From Fusobacterium sp. DD2 (GTDB taxonomy: Bacteria > Fusobacteriota > Fusobacteriia > Fusobacteriales > Fusobacteriaceae): a DNA stretch of 47,202 nt. The notes beneath the pieces are model-generated. The model worked only from the letters and a program-made list of their open reading frames with translations. It ran no database searches and was not told the DNA's origin. Of the stretch, positions 20,357 to 29,442 are shown one piece after another (within the stretch, counting starts at the first letter, position 1; each line of letters opens with the position of its first letter). The position numbers were made by a program, and so were the translations under genes. The stretch spans positions 1-47,202 of the forward strand of contig NZ_JADRHM010000009.1 in NCBI RefSeq assembly GCF_018205345.1, written 5' to 3'.

Positions 20357-21310
20357 TTATTTATCCATAACAAGTGCAGCAGCACCTTTAATTCCAGCTT
20401 CTTCTTCTAATTCTCCAAATTTATATGCAATATTATCCATACTCATTCTAAGTGCATATTTTGGAAGATGTTTTTTCATAGTATCAACAATAATCTGTCC
20501 AGCTTTAGCAACTCCACCAGTTAAAATAATAACCTCTGGATTGATTATATTGATTAACATTCCAATACCTTGAGCCAGCTTATCACAGAAGAAATCAACT
20601 ATTTCCATAGCAAATGGATCTCCTTTTTTAGCCAAATTAAATATATCTTTAGCTTCAAGTTTTTCTATATCACCATTTAATAGTTTATATAGTGCGTTGT
20701 CGTGATTTTCTTGAAGTCTTCTTTTACCCTCTCTTACAATTCCAGTAGCAGAGCAGTATGTTTCAAGACATCCTGTAAGTCCACAACCACATTTGTAACC
20801 ATTCTTTTCAACTACAACGTGACCAAATTCTCCAGCTGCTCCATCAAGACCTTCAAGAATTTTTCCATTTATTATTATTCCAGCAGCAATACCAGTACCA
20901 ATTGGTATAGTGATACTGTTTTTATAACCTCTTCCAGCACCAAACAGTGTTTCTCCAAGAGCAATAACTCTAACATCATTACCAACTTTTACAGGTTTAC
21001 CTGAAATTTTTTCCATTAAATCCCTAGCTGGGAAATCATCATTCCAGGAAAAATTTGCTGCTATTTTAACTATTGAGTTGTTAATTACAGGACCAGGAAT
21101 ACCTAATCCCACAGATATAATATCATCTATATTGATGTTTAGCTCTTCAGCCATTTCTTTTACAGTATTCCAAATTCTTGTAAAAGTATTTTCAGGTCCT
21201 TTTTTTGACTCAGTCTTTATACTTTTCTTTTTAAGAATTTGACCACACTCATCTAATATTCCAAGCTTTACATTAGTTCCACCAATGTCTATTCCTACGT
21301 AATAAGACAT
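20357..21310 (-). CDS. ROK family sugar kinase, likely amino-sugar kinase
   Basis: A cytoplasmic ATP-dependent sugar kinase of the ROK family. The start is set at the ATG at 21310, which follows AAGGAGGGTGAAT and gives MSYYVGIDIGGTN; a longer frame with seven more codons lacks a ribosome binding site. The 317-residue product has the phosphate motif DIGGTN near 8-13, catalytic ENGEFGH-like GAAGEFGH, and the zinc cluster CGCGLTGCLETY. In this operon the expected product is GalNAc-6-phosphate or GalN-6-phosphate, the substrate of the AgaS route. Relatives include glucokinase and N-acetyl-hexosamine kinases, so specificity is an inference. Confidence 0.82.
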   Translation of the reverse strand: MSYYVGIDIGGTNVKLGILDECGQILKKKSIKTESKKGPENTFTRIWNTVKEMAEELNINIDDIISVGLGIPGPVINNSIVKIAANFSWNDDFPARDLMEKISGKPVKVGNDVRVIALGETLFGAGRGYKNSITIPIGTGIAAGIIINGKILEGLDGAAGEFGHVVVEKNGYKCGCGLTGCLETYCSATGIVREGKRRLQENHDNALYKLLNGDIEKLEAKDIFNLAKKGDPFAMEIVDFFCDKLAQGIGMLINIINPEVIILTGGVAKAGQIIVDTMKKHLPKYALRMSMDNIAYKFGELEEEAGIKGAAALVMDK

Positions 21311-21374
21311 ATTCACCCTCCTTAAAGTCATACTGTTGTCCGTACCATTTTGTTTTGTTATAAAATCAGACTCT

Positions 21375-22115
21375 TTAGAGTCTGCTATTTTGTTCTTTAT
21401 TCAGCTCAACTTCAAATTCGAATTTATCTCCTCTTACTGAACTTACTGTATACTCTATAATTTCAATACCTGTGTGAGTCCATCTTTGAAGATTTATAAT
21501 TGGCATACCAGGGTTGATAGAGAGAATATCTGCTACCTTTTCATCTGCAATTCCAACTGAAAATCTTTCTATTGCTTTTGTAAAAGAAAGTCCATATCTA
21601 CTTTGTAGAATATCATACAAAGGGCTGATACGCAAATCTTTTTTTGTTAAATCAGAAAATCTTTTATATGGAAGATATGTCTTTTCATACATGACTTTCT
21701 CATTATCTGCAAGTCTAAGTCTTACCAATTCAAAGACCTTCTCTTTTTTGGTTATATTTAATTCCTTTGAAATTTTATCATCAGATTCAATTATTTTAAA
21801 TGATAGAATTTTAGATTCTGGAGTTTTTCCCTGTTTTTTCATCTCTTCAGTAAAACTATAAAACTTAAGAAGTTTCTGTTTTAATCTTCTTGAAGAAACA
21901 AAAGTCCCACTACCTTGTACCTTATAAAGATATCCTTTTTTTTCAAGATAGTTGATAGCCTGTCTTACAGTAGCTCTGCTAAGTTTATATTTTTCACAGT
22001 ACTCTCTTTCAGCAGGTAATCTATCATTTTCTTTTAATCCTTTGATTTCTATTTCATTTATTATAATATCTGCCAACTGACAATAAAGAGGAATTCTTTC
22101 TTTACCTAATACCAT
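21375..22115 (-). CDS. GntR/HutC family regulator with UTRA domain (regulator 1)
   Basis: A 246-residue transcription factor. An N-terminal GntR winged helix (about 8-75, with LPAEREYCEKYKLSRATVRQAINYLE) is followed by a UTRA ligand-binding domain, which usually binds a sugar or sugar phosphate. The start chosen at 22115 follows GGAGGGATCCAA; an extension of 21 codons has no ribosome binding site. It is the first gene of the unit that continues with the ROK kinase, agaS, gatY and lacC, so it probably controls that unit. Its paralog lies at 25461-26183. Confidence 0.87.
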   Translation of the reverse strand: MVLGKERIPLYCQLADIIINEIEIKGLKENDRLPAEREYCEKYKLSRATVRQAINYLEKKGYLYKVQGSGTFVSSRRLKQKLLKFYSFTEEMKKQGKTPESKILSFKIIESDDKISKELNITKKEKVFELVRLRLADNEKVMYEKTYLPYKRFSDLTKKDLRISPLYDILQSRYGLSFTKAIERFSVGIADEKVADILSINPGMPIINLQRWTHTGIEIIEYTVSSVRGDKFEFEVELNKEQNSRL

Positions 22116-22149
22116 TTGGATCCCTCCATTAGAATTTATTCTTATATTA

Positions 22150-22178
22150 ATAGTATCACCTTTAATATCATTTGACAA
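22150..22178 (-). promoter_or_regulatory. Sigma-70 promoter of the regulator 1-ROK-agaS-gatY-lacC unit
   Basis: On the minus strand TTGTCA (22178-22173) and TACTAT (22155-22150) are spaced by 17 bases, about 35 bases before the start of regulator 1. It lies just after the terminator of the sulfatase unit. Confidence 0.65.
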
Positions 22179-22192
22179 TACAATTTTATTAT

Positions 22193-22214
22193 AAAGGGGG
22201 CATGCGCCCCCTTT
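22193..22214 (-). terminator. Terminator after the sulfatase gene
   Basis: AAAGGGGGC (22193-22201) and GCCCCCTTT (22206-22214) form a perfect 9-bp stem with a 4-base ATGC loop. On the minus strand it is followed by a short T/A-rich tail. It splits the catabolic island into two transcription units. Confidence 0.8.
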
Positions 22215-22222
22215 AAAAAGAT

Positions 22223-23674
22223 TTATATTTCATAGATGATTCTGTATAACCAGTTTTCTAATGGGTCTTTAATTTTTACCATTTCAGCATGAAGTTCTTC
22301 TAACATTTCTCTTTTTATCTTAGCATATTTTTCATCGTAGAAAAGATTATGTAATTCTCCAGGATCGTTTTTAAGATCATATAGTTCTCCAACGTCAGTG
22401 GCGTTAAATACTAATTTATAATCATTTCTTCTCCACATTCTTTGTTCGAAAGCTACAAAGTGACCTGCTAATTGTCCAAGAACTCCTTTTCTATTATTTC
22501 TTTTTCCCTCTCTAAGGATAGGTAAAAGTGATTCTCCATCAAAGAAGTCAGGAGCTTTCTTTCCAGCAACTTCATTACAAGTTGGTGTTAAGTCGTGAAG
22601 ATATACAAAGTTGTCATCCTCTACACCTTTTCTATTAGCTAATGGGTCTTTTATAATCATAGGAATTCTGTAAGTAGTGTCAAACATGAATTCACCTTTT
22701 TCTATCATCTTATGAGCTCCCATAGCATCTCCATGGTCAGCTGTGATAGCTAGGAATAAGTCATCATATAATCCTTCTTCTTTTAAGAATTTTACAAACT
22801 CTCCAATAGCATCATCTATAAGAGTGATATAACCCCAGAATTTACATATAATCTCTTTCCATCTTTCTTCAGTAGCTTCCCATACTCCCCACATTTTTGC
22901 AATATCTTTATAGTGAAGAGGTTTTCCATCCATAGGATTGTAGAAGCTTTCATCCAGTACAACATCTTCAGGTTTGTACATAGAGTAGTATGGTTCAGGA
23001 ACTACACATGGAGTATGAGGACCCCAGAAGTTCATCCATACAAAGAAAGGTTTATTTTCTTTTTTAGCTTCAAGGATAGCTTTTTTAGCTTCATCTACTA
23101 CGAAGAATGGTAGAGTAGATTCTCTTGTTCCACTTAAGAATCCACATAATTCTTGTACTCTTAAGTGAGGGTTTTCTCCAAAGTATGCATTAGTTACTTC
23201 AGGAATTTCAAATCCTTTTTCTTTTAACCAATCTACATATCTTGGTTCTTGAGTAGGTCCTTGAGCAAATACCATATTTTTATAAACTCCGCTTCCAGGA
23301 TATCCATAACCATCAAAGTTATGTCCTCTGAATCCGAAGTCTCTAGGTAAAACTGTTTTTCCAACGTGCCATTTTCCAATTAGATAATTTACATAATCTC
23401 CCATTTCAGAGATGATATTTGGATTATCTAATTTAGGGTCTCCCTGTCCACCTTTTTCACTATTTCTCATAAGTTCATGGTTACTAGGCATTTGTCCAGT
23501 AAATAGTGAAGTTCTTGCAGGACCGCATACAGAAGCAGGAGTAAAAGCATTAGTAAACTTTATTCCATCAGCTGCAATAGCGTCCATATTAGGTGTTTTT
23601 ACTATTTTATGCCCATAAGTTCCGAGCATATCCAATCTTACTTGGTCAAGTAAGATGTAAGCTATATTACGCAT
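22223..23674 (-). CDS. Type I (formylglycine) sulfatase, predicted cytoplasmic
   Basis: It removes a sulfate ester using a formylglycine made from cysteine. The 483-residue product has the modification motif CGPAR starting at Cys50. Other active-site elements are Asp10 (LLDQVRLDML), Lys101/His103 in GKWHVG, His220 (WGPH), and Asp313/His314 in ADHGD. The N-terminus, MRNIAYILLDQVR, starts directly in the first strand of the fold, so there is no signal peptide; a cytoplasmic enzyme acting on imported sulfated sugar is predicted. Because the motif starts with Cys, the divergent anSME gene can mature it. The substrate position (4-O, 6-O or other) cannot be told. Confidence 0.88.
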   Translation of the reverse strand: MRNIAYILLDQVRLDMLGTYGHKIVKTPNMDAIAADGIKFTNAFTPASVCGPARTSLFTGQMPSNHELMRNSEKGGQGDPKLDNPNIISEMGDYVNYLIGKWHVGKTVLPRDFGFRGHNFDGYGYPGSGVYKNMVFAQGPTQEPRYVDWLKEKGFEIPEVTNAYFGENPHLRVQELCGFLSGTRESTLPFFVVDEAKKAILEAKKENKPFFVWMNFWGPHTPCVVPEPYYSMYKPEDVVLDESFYNPMDGKPLHYKDIAKMWGVWEATEERWKEIICKFWGYITLIDDAIGEFVKFLKEEGLYDDLFLAITADHGDAMGAHKMIEKGEFMFDTTYRIPMIIKDPLANRKGVEDDNFVYLHDLTPTCNEVAGKKAPDFFDGESLLPILREGKRNNRKGVLGQLAGHFVAFEQRMWRRNDYKLVFNATDVGELYDLKNDPGELHNLFYDEKYAKIKREMLEELHAEMVKIKDPLENWLYRIIYEI

Positions 23675-23699
23675 AGAAATTCTCCTTTAAATAACTTAA

Positions 23700-25412
23700 T
23701 TATTCTTCAGTTTCAGTAGTAACTTTTTTTGCCTTTTGTTTATCATACATTGTTAAGATAATTAATGCAACTACAATGATTATAGCATAAACAATTGTTA
23801 TACCCATTATACCATGTCCACCAGCTAAACCAATAGGAGATAGAACTGTGTATAGGTAGAATAGACCTAAAATTAATACTGTTGAGAATTGTTTTACATA
23901 TTTCCAGTTACTTAAATCAACATTTGATTTATTTTTATGAGTTAAAACATATGGAGTTTCTCTCTTATATACATTTCCTAGGATAAGCATTACGATAATG
24001 TCAAATGCAAATAGACCACCCATAACGTGTACGAAGTTTAATTTTACTTTGAAAATCCATACTAGTGAGTAGTAAAGGATAATGTGAAGTAATACAGTTA
24101 TTCTTGCAGCTTTACCAGAAACTGTCTTATTTAAGAATCCAATAGCAACTAGAGCGATAACTGGGATATTGAAGAATCCAGCAAATCTTCTTAATACTAG
24201 GAATAATCCTCCACTTCCATATTGTAATAATGGAGCGATTGTCATAGCGATGATTGCTATTATAGTACCTGCTATTTTAGCAACTTTAATTAAATCTTCA
24301 TCAGAGATATTTTTTTTGAATATTGGTCTATATAAGTCATAACAGAATAGTGTTGCAGCACTGTTAATAAACGAGTTAAATGTACTTAATATTGCTCCAA
24401 ATAGACATGCTGTAAAGAATCCTAATAGTGGTGTTGGTAATACTTTTGATACCAGACTTGGATAAGCTAAGTCTATGTGATCTTTTAATGCATCTCCAAA
24501 GATATAGAAAGATGTTAATCCAGGAACATTTAGTAATAAAGGTAGTAATAATAGGAATACTCCTGCAAATAAGATACCTTTTTGTCCAGCAGCTAAGCTC
24601 TTAGCAGCTAGTGATCTTTGAATGATTGCTTGGTTTGTTGTCCAATAGAAGAAGTTAACTATTAAGATACCTGTAAATATTGTTGTCCAAGGTACTGGGT
24701 CTCCAGCAGCTCCCCATGCATTTAATTTATCAAGATGGTTAGTTGTTACAATTTCGATACCTTTAACCATGCTTCCGTCTCCTAAGAATCTTAAAGCAAA
24801 GAAAGGAATCATGATACCACCGATTATTAAAGCAAATCCGTTAAGAGTATCTGATACAGCAACTGCTTTTAATCCTCCGAATATTGCATATATACCTCCG
24901 ATAATACCGATTAACCATACAACACCCCAAAGAGCTACGTTGAAACTTACACCGAACATTGCTTCTACGTCAAATATCTTAGTAAATGCAATAGCTCCTG
25001 AATATAGAGCACCTGGAATTAATACGAATGTATAAGCAACTAGGAATAATAGAGACATTATTTGTCTTGTTTGTTTGTCATATCTTTCTTCGAAGAACTC
25101 AGGGATTGTAGTAAATCCTCCTTTAAGGTATCTAGGAAGTAGATATAGAGCTAATACACAAAGTGGAATTACAGATTGAACTGTCCACGCAATGATTGAA
25201 AAGTTACTTTGATAAGATGAAGCGTTAACTCCAACCAATTGTTCAGTAGATAAACTTGTTAAAACCATTGAGAACCCAATAACTGTTGCACTAAGTCCTC
25301 TACCTGCTAGGAAATATCCCTTAGCACTGTTTTCTTCACCTTTAGTTTTAAGCCAAGAGATAAAAGCGACTAAAGCTGTTACAATGAAAAATGTTAAAAA
25401 CGTCATAAACAT
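23700..25412 (-). CDS. Sodium:solute symporter (SSS family)
   Basis: An inner-membrane Na+-coupled transporter, 570 residues with about 14 predicted helices. Typical SSS features are the N-terminal GKGYFLAGR-like [12 protein letters not shown] (residues 31-42), [23 protein letters not shown] with the sodium-site region, and a long hydrophobic repeat. It lies 25 bases upstream of the sulfatase in the same direction, so it is the likely importer of the sulfated sugar. This sodium dependence matches the Na+-type ATP synthase in the same window. The substrate is inferred from context only. Confidence 0.86.
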   Translation of the reverse strand: MFMTFLTFFIVTALVAFISWLKTKGEENSAKGYFLAGRGLSATVIGFSMVLTSLSTEQLVGVNASSYQSNFSIIAWTVQSVIPLCVLALYLLPRYLKGGFTTIPEFFEERYDKQTRQIMSLLFLVAYTFVLIPGALYSGAIAFTKIFDVEAMFGVSFNVALWGVVWLIGIIGGIYAIFGGLKAVAVSDTLNGFALIIGGIMIPFFALRFLGDGSMVKGIEIVTTNHLDKLNAWGAAGDPVPWTTIFTGILIVNFFYWTTNQAIIQRSLAAKSLAAGQKGILFAGVFLLLLPLLLNVPGLTSFYIFGDALKDHIDLAYPSLVSKVLPTPLLGFFTACLFGAILSTFNSFINSAATLFCYDLYRPIFKKNISDEDLIKVAKIAGTIIAIIAMTIAPLLQYGSGGLFLVLRRFAGFFNIPVIALVAIGFLNKTVSGKAARITVLLHIILYYSLVWIFKVKLNFVHVMGGLFAFDIIVMLILGNVYKRETPYVLTHKNKSNVDLSNWKYVKQFSTVLILGLFYLYTVLSPIGLAGGHGIMGITIVYAIIIVVALIILTMYDKQKAKKVTTETEE

Positions 25413-25460
25413 ATAAATCCTCCTTGAAATAAATTAATTTTTATAGTAAATTAACGCCTG

Positions 25461-26183
25461 TTAAAAATTGACTGTGTAGATAAATTTGTCTCCAAGTACA
25501 GTTGAATTTGTATATTCAATTACCTGATCATGTTGGTATACAGTACGAATTACATTCATACCAAGGTCTCCAGTATTACAATTTAAGTATTCAGCCTCTG
25601 ATTTAGAGATCTTGCATGGCATAAACTGTTCATTTCCATGAGTAAGCTTTATATTGTATTTTTTTGTAATTATGTCGTATAACTTCATTTCCTGAAGAGG
25701 TTCTTTTTCTATTCCCTCCATAAGTTTATAGTTTAGGTTAATTGTTTCATAGATAAGTGGTTGATCATCACTGTATCTCACCCAGACTATTTCACAAACT
25801 TTGTCTTTATCATCTAATTTCATTTTTTCCCTTACAGTTGTAGATGGTGTTACTACTTTTAGAGATAGTATCTTAGACTTTGGGGTTTTTCCCAGATTTT
25901 TGATATCGTCATAAAATTTACTGAATGTAGAACGATTTTGATATATTTTTGAAGAGGATACATAGCTTCCTTTTCCTCTAACCTTGTATATATATCCTTC
26001 ATTGTGAAGTATTTTTAATGCCTGTCTAACAGTGGTTCTACTTATATCATAAGAAGCACACAATTCATTTTCACTTTGAATTTTATCATTCTCCAAAAGG
26101 TCACCATTATCTATAGCTTTCTTGATATAATCAGCTAACTGTACATATATAGGTACAGAACTATTCTTATTAATCTCAAACAT
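25461..26183 (-). CDS. GntR/HutC family regulator with UTRA domain (regulator 2)
   Basis: A 240-residue paralog of regulator 1. It has a GntR winged helix (with SENELCASYDISRTTVRQALKILHNEGYI split over about 43-71) followed by a UTRA sensor domain. The start at 26183 follows AAAGGTGATAAT; an 11-codon extension has no such site. It is the first gene before the symporter and sulfatase, and divergent from the sulfatase-maturing enzyme. Its promoter (26234-26262) carries a palindrome at the predicted transcription start, consistent with autoregulation. The effector is probably a sugar phosphate of the pathway. Confidence 0.86.
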   Translation of the reverse strand: MFEINKNSSVPIYVQLADYIKKAIDNGDLLENDKIQSENELCASYDISRTTVRQALKILHNEGYIYKVRGKGSYVSSSKIYQNRSTFSKFYDDIKNLGKTPKSKILSLKVVTPSTTVREKMKLDDKDKVCEIVWVRYSDDQPLIYETINLNYKLMEGIEKEPLQEMKLYDIITKKYNIKLTHGNEQFMPCKISKSEAEYLNCNTGDLGMNVIRTVYQHDQVIEYTNSTVLGDKFIYTVNF

Positions 26184-26581
26184 ATTATCACCTTTTGAAT
26201 TATATCTTTTAATCATACTAAGTTGTTATAACAAGTATAATCATTGAAAATACTATTGTCAATGATGATTTTTGACACAAAAAACTTGTATTGGAGCATA
26301 AAACACAATTAATTTACTCTTGTATGTACTTGTATCTAAAAAAAATTTTTTTATTTTTTTTGTATTTTTTCAAAAAAATAGGAAATAATAAGAATAGTGT
26401 GCACGATTAATATATAAAAATGTAATTTTTTAGTGCTATTTTATGATGAAGAAATTGTGAAAAAAATAAGAAGTAGGAGTTAGTTATTTTATCTTATAAA
26501 AATTTGGATGAAAAATAAGTTCTTGCTTATAGTTTTTTTATATGTTATGTTTTTACTAATGATAAAGTATTGGAGGATAAA
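26184..26581. promoter_or_regulatory. Divergent control region between regulator 2 and the anSME gene
   Basis: This 398-base gap holds a strong minus-strand promoter: TTGACA (26262-26257) and TATACT (26239-26234) with 17-base spacing. A perfect palindrome TTGTTATAACAA (26223-26234) lies at its predicted start site. The heptamer CTTGTAT occurs directly at 26285-26291, 26319-26325 and 26329-26335, and inverted at 26232-26238; these are candidate GntR half-sites. A weak plus-strand promoter TTGCTT (26523-26528) / TATGTT (26546-26551) may drive the anSME gene. The rest is very AT-rich (for example 26340-26400), with no further gene seen. Confidence 0.6.
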
Positions 26582-27709
26582 ATGAATAGTCTAAATTTAT
26601 TAATAAAACCAGCGTCAAGTGGGTGCAATTTAAAGTGTGTTTATTGTTTTTATTATGATATTGCTGACAATAGAGTAATAAAAAATTATGGGATTATGAA
26701 TGATACAACTCTTGAAAATATGGTCAGAAAAGCTTTTGAAGAGGTAGATTACCAGGTTAATTTTATGTTTCAAGGTGGAGAGCCAACATTGGCTGGAATT
26801 GATTTCTTTAAGAGATTTCATAACTTAGTTGAAAAATACAATGTTAAAAAAATAAATACTACTTTTGCTCTACAAACTAATGGAACTTTACTTAATAAAA
26901 AATGGACAGGGTTATTTAAAGAGCATAACTATCTTATTGGAGTGTCAGTAGATGGTAATAGAGATACTCACAATGCTTTTAGAATTGATAAAAGTGGAAA
27001 TGGAACTTTTGCTAAAGTTAAAGAGAGTATCAATTTATTAAAAAAAGAAAAAATTGACTTCAATATTTTAACAGTTGTAAATAAACTCACAGCAGAAAAT
27101 GGTAAATTGATATATAACTTTTTCAAGAATAATGGATATAGATATTTTCAATTTATTCCATGTTTAGATGAGCTTTACTCAAAAGAGAAAAAGGAGTATA
27201 CACTTACAGATGTTGATTATGGTAATTTTTTAAATGACACATTTGAATTGTGGTATGAGGATATTATGAATGGAAGATTTACAAGTGTCAGATACTTTGA
27301 TAACATGGTAAAAATCATTCTTGGAGAGCAACCTGAAGCTTGTGACATGGTGGGGCATTGTAATATCAATGCTATAGTTGAATCTGATGGAAGCATTTAT
27401 CCTTGTGATTTCTACGTATTAGATGAGTATAAAATTGGAAATATAAATGATTCATCTTTTACTGATATTTTAAATAGCGAAAAAGAGAATCAGTTTTTAA
27501 GTTCATCTCTAGTTGTAAATGAAAAATGTAAAAAATGCAATTATTTTAAACTGTGTAGAGGTGGATGTAGAAGACACAAAGAGATAGATGAAAATGGAGA
27601 GTATCATAACAGATTTTGTAAAAGTTATACAATGTTCTTTGATAAGAATTTGGATAAATTAATAGATGTGGCAAATTATGTGATAAAAGTTAGAATGGGA
27701 AATAGATAG
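26582..27709 (+). CDS. Anaerobic sulfatase-maturating enzyme (radical SAM/SPASM)
   Basis: It oxidises the active-site cysteine of sulfatases to formylglycine under anaerobic conditions. The start at 26582 follows GGAGG (26572-26576); a TTG four codons upstream is less likely. The 375-residue product begins with the radical SAM cluster motif CNLKCVYC. It has a MFQGGEPTL segment and a cysteine-rich SPASM C-terminal part (CDMVGHC, YPCDFYV, CKKCNYFKLCRGGCRRH) that binds two more Fe-S clusters. Being divergent from the sulfatase unit, it almost certainly acts on the Cys50 sulfatase nearby. Length fits the anSME family (370-400). Confidence 0.92.
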   Translation: MNSLNLLIKPASSGCNLKCVYCFYYDIADNRVIKNYGIMNDTTLENMVRKAFEEVDYQVNFMFQGGEPTLAGIDFFKRFHNLVEKYNVKKINTTFALQTNGTLLNKKWTGLFKEHNYLIGVSVDGNRDTHNAFRIDKSGNGTFAKVKESINLLKKEKIDFNILTVVNKLTAENGKLIYNFFKNNGYRYFQFIPCLDELYSKEKKEYTLTDVDYGNFLNDTFELWYEDIMNGRFTSVRYFDNMVKIILGEQPEACDMVGHCNINAIVESDGSIYPCDFYVLDEYKIGNINDSSFTDILNSEKENQFLSSSLVVNEKCKKCNYFKLCRGGCRRHKEIDENGEYHNRFCKSYTMFFDKNLDKLIDVANYVIKVRMGNR

Positions 27710-27848
27710 TTCTATTGACGATGTTAATAATTTCTACATTTTATCGTTATAAATATGAATAAATAGAAGTTTTAGATGATTTTTGGTTAATAAAATAGCC
27801 TATTTTAAGGGATAAATGAAGAATTGAATTTTTTATTTCTTTTAAATA

Positions 27849-27903
27849 TCACCGTTAAGTATGATATAATGTAAGAACGCATATGAAAAAATTAAGACGG
27901 TGA
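27849..27903 (+). promoter_or_regulatory. Promoter and inverted repeat before the MATE gene
   Basis: TATAAT at 27865-27870 is a likely -10 box; the -35 region is weak. TCACCGT (27849-27855) and ACGGTGA (27897-27903) form a 7-base inverted repeat around it, and the right arm contains the GGTGA ribosome binding site of the next gene. Upstream there is also a 15-base palindrome AAAATAGCCTATTTT (27792-27806). Confidence 0.4.
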
Positions 27904-27907
27904 TTTG

Positions 27908-29281
27908 ATGGAAACAACTAATAAAAGCAATTTTGCAAAGGGAAGTATTTACAAACATATTCTGGCACTGGCAGTACCTATGACAATAGCTCAAATGGTA
28001 CAGGTTCTATACAATATAGTGGATAGAATATATATAGGACATCTTCCAGGAGCATCTTCTCTGGCACTTACAGGGCTTGGACTTACATTTCCAATTATAA
28101 CAATAGTTATGGCTATTACAAATCTTTTTGGAATGGGTGGAGCACCTCTTTGTTCTATAGCAAGAGGGCAGCAAAATGTAAAAAGAGCAGAAGAAGTTAT
28201 GGGAAATACCCTTACTATGCTTGTAATTTCAAGTTTTATACTTATGTTTTTAGCATATACTTTTTTAAAGCCTGTATTGTATCTATTTGGAGCAAGTGAT
28301 GCAAGTTATCCTTATGCAATGCAGTATATGAGGATCTATCTTATAGGAACTCCTTTTATAGTGATTGGGTCAGGAATGAATGGCTTTATAAATGCTCAGG
28401 GTTTTGGAAATATTGGAATGATAACCATTCTTGCAGGAGCAATAGTTAATATAATTTTAGATCCAATATTTATTTTTCTTTTAGGATTGGGAATTCAGGG
28501 AGCTGCAATAGCTACTGTAATCTCTCAATTTATATCTGTAGCCTGGGTAATGTCTTTCTTACTTGGAAAGAGAACTCTCCTTAAAATAACTAAAGATACT
28601 TTGAAAGTTCAATTTGGAATATTAAGAGAGATATTGGGACTTGGTATGGCAAGTTGTCTAATGACTGCAACAAATGGTGTGGTACAGGTGGCTTGTAATA
28701 CAATGCTTAAGGAGTTTGGTGGAGACGTATATGTAGGACTAATGACTGTTGTAAACTCTATAAGAGATGTGGCTATGCTGCCAATTCATGGAGTTACAGC
28801 TGCAGCTCAGCCAGTACTTGGGTATAACTTTGGAGCTAAAGAGTATGATAGAATAAAAAAAGGAATAATATTTGTTACATTTATAACTTCAGTATATATG
28901 GTTGTAAGCTGGGTGGCAGTTTTAGTATTCCCAGAACCATTGATAAAGGTATTCAACTCAGATCCAGATATGATTTCAAAGGGAATTTCAGCAATTCATA
29001 TCTATTTCTTTGGATTCTTTATGATGGCTTTCCAAATTTCAGGGCAGGCAGTATTTGTAGGACTTGGACAATCAAAACAGGCAATTTTCTTTACACTGTT
29101 TAGAAAGGTTTTTGTTGTAGTTCCACTTACACTTCTTCTTCCAAGATTATGGAATTTGGGAGTAGATGGTATATTTATGGCTGAACCTGTGTCAAACTTC
29201 CTAGGTGGAATAGCCTGCTATACAACTATGATATTTACTATGAAGAAACTTCTAAGAGATGATGAGGAAATAACAATATAA
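27908..29281 (+). CDS. MATE family efflux transporter
   Basis: An inner-membrane antiporter that exports drugs or cationic compounds, driven by Na+ or H+. The 457-residue product has about 12 predicted helices in two related halves; typical MATE patterns include NIVDRIYIGHLPG near the N-terminus, AQGFGNIGM, and the second-half HGVTAAAQPVLGYNFGA. The ATG at 27908 is preferred over the TTG immediately before it because of the GGTGAT spacing. It stands alone between its own promoter and terminator. The substrate is not predictable. Confidence 0.9.
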   Translation: METTNKSNFAKGSIYKHILALAVPMTIAQMVQVLYNIVDRIYIGHLPGASSLALTGLGLTFPIITIVMAITNLFGMGGAPLCSIARGQQNVKRAEEVMGNTLTMLVISSFILMFLAYTFLKPVLYLFGASDASYPYAMQYMRIYLIGTPFIVIGSGMNGFINAQGFGNIGMITILAGAIVNIILDPIFIFLLGLGIQGAAIATVISQFISVAWVMSFLLGKRTLLKITKDTLKVQFGILREILGLGMASCLMTATNGVVQVACNTMLKEFGGDVYVGLMTVVNSIRDVAMLPIHGVTAAAQPVLGYNFGAKEYDRIKKGIIFVTFITSVYMVVSWVAVLVFPEPLIKVFNSDPDMISKGISAIHIYFFGFFMMAFQISGQAVFVGLGQSKQAIFFTLFRKVFVVVPLTLLLPRLWNLGVDGIFMAEPVSNFLGGIACYTTMIFTMKKLLRDDEEITI

Positions 29282-29297
29282 ATATTTAAAAAATAAT

Positions 29298-29348
29298 GGT
29301 GGAGATGAGGGAACTTGAACCTGTGTCCACCTTTTTTTATTGAAAATA
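29298..29348 (+). terminator. Terminator after the MATE gene
   Basis: GGTGGA (29298-29303) and TCCACC (29336-29341) form a stem with a partly pairing interior, and TTTTTTT follows (29342-29348). Confidence 0.7.
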
Positions 29349-29442
29349 AAGGATTTATATAGGAGCTTTTTAATATAAAATTTTAAAAAATATGTTATAA
29401 TTAAAAAAATGTATAAAATATTAAGATAAGGGGAAAATTAAT

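Noticed and set aside
19983-21004. Plus-strand frames opposite agaS and the ROK kinase gene
   Set aside because: They are low-complexity Ser/Ile/Asn-rich translations antisense to well-supported genes, without initiation signals.
27792-27806. Palindrome AAAATAGCCTATTTT as a terminator of the anSME gene
   Set aside because: There is no T-run after it, it is AT-rich, and it lies more than 80 bases past the stop. It could be an operator instead, so it is only mentioned with the MATE promoter.
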